Source of the DNA: Bacteroidota bacterium
GTDB lineage: Bacteria > Bacteroidota > Bacteroidia > Chitinophagales > Saprospiraceae
Direction: 5' to 3'
Assembly (NCBI GenBank): GCA_008501835.1
Contig: QQUB01000907.1
Coordinates: forward strand, 1-8,082
DNA length: 8,082 nucleotides
The notes under the pieces were generated by a model that worked only from the letters and a program-made list of their open reading frames with translations, did no database searches and was not told the DNA's origin. The position numbers and the translations under genes were made by a program. Positions 5,284-8,082 of the stretch are shown here, piece after piece. The first letter of the stretch is position 1. Each line of letters opens with the position of its first letter.

Positions 5284-7233
5284 ATGAATCTCAAATCCTC
5301 CTTGAAGTACGGAATAGCCATGGCTGTTTTCGGACTGGCTTTTCTGTCCATTAAGAACTATACTAAGGCCGATTATGTAATGGGAAAAAAATTAAAAATT
5401 CCTGCCGGCCATGCACAGTTTTTTTCTCCTCCGCCACCCAATGTAGATAGTACAAAAATCTTTCCCACTTCCTCAGAATGTGTAGCCTGCCATGGATTTG
5501 ATCCCAATGGCAACGCGCTTGTTGACTTTTTTGGGAACGATGTAAATATGCATGACGACTGGTCAACGTCCATGATGGGTATGTCGGCAAAGGATCCATT
5601 CTGGTTAGCAAAAGTGAGTCATGAGATCACTGTCAATCCCGGGCACTCCAATGAGCTGCAAACCCTTTGCACGAGCTGCCATGCACCTATGGGACATTAT
5701 AATGCCATGTATGCCGGTGCGGAGCATTACACGATCGAAGAGATGCAAAGTGATACCATTGCCCTGGACGGAGTTTCCTGTGCGGTTTGTCACAAGATGA
5801 GCTCCACCGATATTGGGGATCACAATACCGGATTCATGATATTCGATACTACCCGGGTGATTTATGGACCATATCCCGGACCATTTGAGGCGCCTATGGA
5901 ATTGTACGTTGGTTTTACGCCAGCTTACGGTCCACATATGACTGATGCCGGCGTTTGTGCTTCCTGTCATACACTTATTACTCATTCCGTGGATTTGGAA
6001 GGACAACCTACCGGAAATGAGTTTGTCGAGCAGGCCACCTATCACGAATGGCTCAATTCAACCTACAATGATGAAAATATTACCTGCCAGGCATGCCATA
6101 TGCCAAGGTTGGAAGAACCAGTGGTCATTTCTTCGGATAATATGAAAATCGAAGGGCGTGTGCCTTATGGCTTGCATGATTTGACCGGAGCGAATACTTT
6201 TATGCTCAATTTGATGAAAAACAACCGGGACACCCTTGGCTTGGATGGAAAGGTAACCGCCTTTAATGAAACCATTGCCAAGACACTCACCATGCTCAAG
6301 ACCCAGACTTTAAATCTTTCGTTAAGTTTTGAAGGTGCCGAAAACGATACGGCCTTTTTCGACCTGGAACTGGTAAACAGGGCCGGTCACAAATTCCCTT
6401 CCGGATATAACAGCCGAAGAGCTTTTGTGGAATTCCTGGTGACGTCTGAGGCAGGAGATACATTGTTTCACTCAGGAAAGATGGATGAAGATTTTGAGGT
6501 GCTTGGCCATGATGCTAATTATGAACCTCATTATAATGTCATCACCCAGGAGGATCAGGTACAGATCTACCAATTGGTGCCTATTGACGTAAACGGTGAT
6601 TTTACAACCGTTTTGGAACGTGCAGATGCTCCCGGAAAGGATAATCGTTTACCTCCACTCGGGTTTACTACGGATGATGTGGTTTATGATACTACAGTGA
6701 TCGCCGGTACAGCATTGGTTGATCCGGATTTTAATAAAAATGAAAATGGCGAAGAAGGAACCGGAGCTGATATTGTGCACTTCCATATACCAATGAATGG
6801 CTATGATGGGTATGTCAATGCCTCCGTAAAAGTCCATTACCAGACCCTTCCTCCAAGGTGGGTTAGTGAATTGTTTACGATTAATACTCCTGCAGTAGAA
6901 TTATTTGAGGAGATGTTTTACAATGCTGATCGTGCACCCGTTTTGATCAAGCAGCAATTGCTGGCTAATTTGTTTATTCCGGAAGTGAACAGTATTAATG
7001 AACCGCAAACTGATGGATTTGTCTTGTATCCAAATCCGGCTGTGGAAGGAAAAGTGCTTTTTGATATTCCTGAAGAGGTATCAGTTATTCGTGTGGAAGT
7101 GTTCAACCTGAATGGACAAATGATAAAATCATGGGAAGGTGATCGCCGGGAAATACAATTGACTCAAAAGGGTGTGTTTGTGGTTAAAGTGGAAACGGAA
7201 CGAGGAGTTATTTCGAGGAAGATTGTATTTTAA
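5284..7233 (+). CDS. T9SS-exported pentaheme c-type cytochrome
   Basis: From the ATG at 5284 the protein has 649 residues. A basic-hydrophobic segment at about 7-24 (KYGIAMAVFGLAFLSI) looks like a Sec signal peptide; an in-frame TTG at 5242 would place 14 extra residues in front of it and is less likely. Five CxxCH heme-attachment motifs are at 66-70 (CVACH), 129-133 (CTSCH), 166-170 (CAVCH), 225-229 (CASCH) and 268-272 (CQACH). A beta-rich middle region follows, with NRAGHKFPSGYNSRRAF (379-395 counted from the TTG, 365-381 from the ATG). The last about 70 residues (from VLYPNPA, 580) are a T9SS type A sorting domain with the usual YPNP, VEVFNLNGQ and final GVISRKIVF. Heme would be attached in the periplasm, then the protein exported through T9SS to the surface. 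It is a single-gene unit followed by a strong terminator. Redox partner and substrate are unknown. Confidence 0.9.
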   Translation: MNLKSSLKYGIAMAVFGLAFLSIKNYTKADYVMGKKLKIPAGHAQFFSPPPPNVDSTKIFPTSSECVACHGFDPNGNALVDFFGNDVNMHDDWSTSMMGMSAKDPFWLAKVSHEITVNPGHSNELQTLCTSCHAPMGHYNAMYAGAEHYTIEEMQSDTIALDGVSCAVCHKMSSTDIGDHNTGFMIFDTTRVIYGPYPGPFEAPMELYVGFTPAYGPHMTDAGVCASCHTLITHSVDLEGQPTGNEFVEQATYHEWLNSTYNDENITCQACHMPRLEEPVVISSDNMKIEGRVPYGLHDLTGANTFMLNLMKNNRDTLGLDGKVTAFNETIAKTLTMLKTQTLNLSLSFEGAENDTAFFDLELVNRAGHKFPSGYNSRRAFVEFLVTSEAGDTLFHSGKMDEDFEVLGHDANYEPHYNVITQEDQVQIYQLVPIDVNGDFTTVLERADAPGKDNRLPPLGFTTDDVVYDTTVIAGTALVDPDFNKNENGEEGTGADIVHFHIPMNGYDGYVNASVKVHYQTLPPRWVSELFTINTPAVELFEEMFYNADRAPVLIKQQLLANLFIPEVNSINEPQTDGFVLYPNPAVEGKVLFDIPEEVSVIRVEVFNLNGQMIKSWEGDRREIQLTQKGVFVVKVETERGVISRKIVF

Positions 7234-7301
7234 TTATGTCGGACAGGAGTCCTCCACCCAAGCCGCATCGGACAAATATGTCCTGGCGAGCATTAGGAAT
7301 A

Positions 7302-7337
7302 AAAAAAGGGATCTCGAAATTTCGAGATCCCTTTTTT
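7302..7337. terminator. Perfect-palindrome bidirectional intrinsic terminator
   Basis: GGGATCTCGAAA (7308-7319) is directly followed by its complement TTTCGAGATCCC (7320-7331). Six A residues flank it on the left (7302-7307) and six T residues on the right (7332-7337), so the 36 bp are a perfect palindrome. Read either way it gives a G+C-containing stem followed by a U run. It lies 68 bp after the cytochrome stop and 17 bp after the stop of the convergent minus-strand gene, so it can end both transcripts. A smaller hairpin (GGACA-AATA-TGTCC, 7270-7283) lies just before it. Confidence 0.92.
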
Positions 7338-7354
7338 ACAGCAATAATAGCAAT

Positions 7355-8080
7355 TTAATCAATCACCACTTTTCCGGAATACACCTTATTCCCACTTACA
7401 AATTCGATAGTGTACAATCCGGCAGCTTTATTGTTGAGGATTACTTCCTGTAACAAAGAACCACTTTCAACTACCTTTGTCTGGACCAAAGCCCCCGCAA
7501 AATTGTAAATGTTGATACGATCTCCATCCATTGGAGTTTCCTTCAATTCGAGAGTGAATTGACCGGAAGAAGGGTTCGGGAAAACGGAAATGGTTTCAGG
7601 TCTGTCAAGATCTTCCGTTCCAACCAGCACCAATTCAACAACCACCTCCACGGCTTCACTGGTACACAGCTTTCCAACGGTTTTAATTTCCCAGTTGTAG
7701 AAATAGTAGTAGTATTCTATTCCGTAATTGGATGATTTTAACTCAGCTACATTATCCACGATATAAGGATATGCGACATCCATATTACTTCTTTGTAATC
7801 TTGGAGAATTAGTGCCGAGAGTATTCTGGTTTTGTTCAGCATTTGTGGTGAGAATGAGATCCGTTCCCTGAGGAATCTCAAAATTCAGGAACACTACTTG
7901 TTGCCCTTCCGTAGCATTAAAACTCTGGGCTAAAAGAACATTTCCGTCGCTGTCCTGCAATTCCACAATTCGTTCACCTGGTGTATCGGTGTAAACCGTA
8001 ACGCTTCTTAGGATAAACGGATCGATAGCGTCAAAAATGATCTCACCGTTGTACTGGCCACCACTATATGGAGTTGAGGC
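7355..8080 (-). CDS. C-terminal part of a T9SS-secreted surface protein (5' end outside window)
   Basis: The minus-strand frame is open from the window edge (first full codon ends at 8080) to a TAA (complement of 7355-7357), giving at least 241 residues; the internal ATG at 7966 is not the real start. The first about 150 residues are a beta-rich module: IIFDAIDPFILRSVTVYTDT, then ERIVELQDSDGNVLLAQS, then LNFEIPQGTDLILTTN, ending with GIEYYYYFYNWEIK. I recall this module in many large secreted Bacteroidota proteins, where it precedes the sorting domain. The final about 75 residues (SVFPNPSSGQFTLEL, INIYNFAGALV, GLYTIEFVSGNKVYSGKVVID) are a T9SS type A sorting domain. The protein is expected on the cell surface or released. 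The function of the missing N-terminal part cannot be judged. Confidence 0.88.
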   Translation of the reverse strand, partial: ASTPYSGGQYNGEIIFDAIDPFILRSVTVYTDTPGERIVELQDSDGNVLLAQSFNATEGQQVVFLNFEIPQGTDLILTTNAEQNQNTLGTNSPRLQRSNMDVAYPYIVDNVAELKSSNYGIEYYYYFYNWEIKTVGKLCTSEAVEVVVELVLVGTEDLDRPETISVFPNPSSGQFTLELKETPMDGDRINIYNFAGALVQTKVVESGSLLQEVILNNKAAGLYTIEFVSGNKVYSGKVVID

Positions 8081-8082
8081 AG

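Noticed and set aside
5605..6045. Minus-strand ORF of 146 codons inside the cytochrome gene
   Set aside because: It is antisense to the CxxCH region; the plus frame has clear heme motifs, so this is a shadow.
7172..7453. Plus-strand ORF of 93 codons running through the cytochrome end and the terminator
   Set aside because: It overlaps the cytochrome sorting domain, the palindromic terminator and the antisense of the next gene, and has no protein-like pattern.

Overview
The window looks like a chromosomal segment of a Bacteroidota bacterium, probably Saprospiria-like (Lewinella/Haliscomenobacter type). The taxonomic call is inference. It rests on two proteins with type IX secretion (T9SS) C-terminal sorting domains, TAnnTTTG-like promoter boxes with no clear Shine-Dalgarno sequences, and intergenic palindromes and heptamer repeats of a kind I associate with this phylum.

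Layout. Positions 2-127 hold the C-terminal end of a probable outer-membrane beta-barrel protein. Positions 128-543 are non-coding and contain a composite inverted-repeat element (144-330) and a leader with two competing small hairpins and a candidate promoter. Positions 547-4562 hold five co-directional genes: a stand-alone GTP cyclohydrolase II (ribA-like), a RibD-type reductase whose deaminase domain is replaced by an unrecognised N-terminal domain, an MDR dehydrogenase without the zinc-ligand cysteine pattern, a strongly diverged 6-pyruvoyl-tetrahydropterin-synthase/QueD-like protein, and a GT4-type glycosyltransferase. Positions 4565-4652 are a palindromic repeat between convergent genes. 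Positions 4672-5142 (minus strand) encode a MazG/HisE-like pyrophosphohydrolase. Positions 5284-7233 encode a pentaheme c-type cytochrome with a T9SS sorting domain, followed by a 36-bp perfect palindromic terminator (7302-7337). Positions 7355-8080 (minus strand) are the C-terminal part of another T9SS-secreted protein that runs off the window.

How the genes may work together. The five-gene cluster is the most interesting part. GTP cyclohydrolase II would open GTP to the diaminopyrimidine ribosyl phosphate, and the RibD-type reductase would reduce the ribose to ribityl without deamination. The PTPS-fold protein (with most canonical catalytic residues substituted) and the MDR enzyme would then modify the product, and the glycosyltransferase would attach a sugar. 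The expected product is therefore a pterin-like or ribityl-pyrimidine-derived small molecule, possibly glycosylated. No function has been proven; this is inferred from protein families and gene order. The cytochrome downstream is a separate transcription unit and suggests cell-surface electron transfer or heme chemistry.
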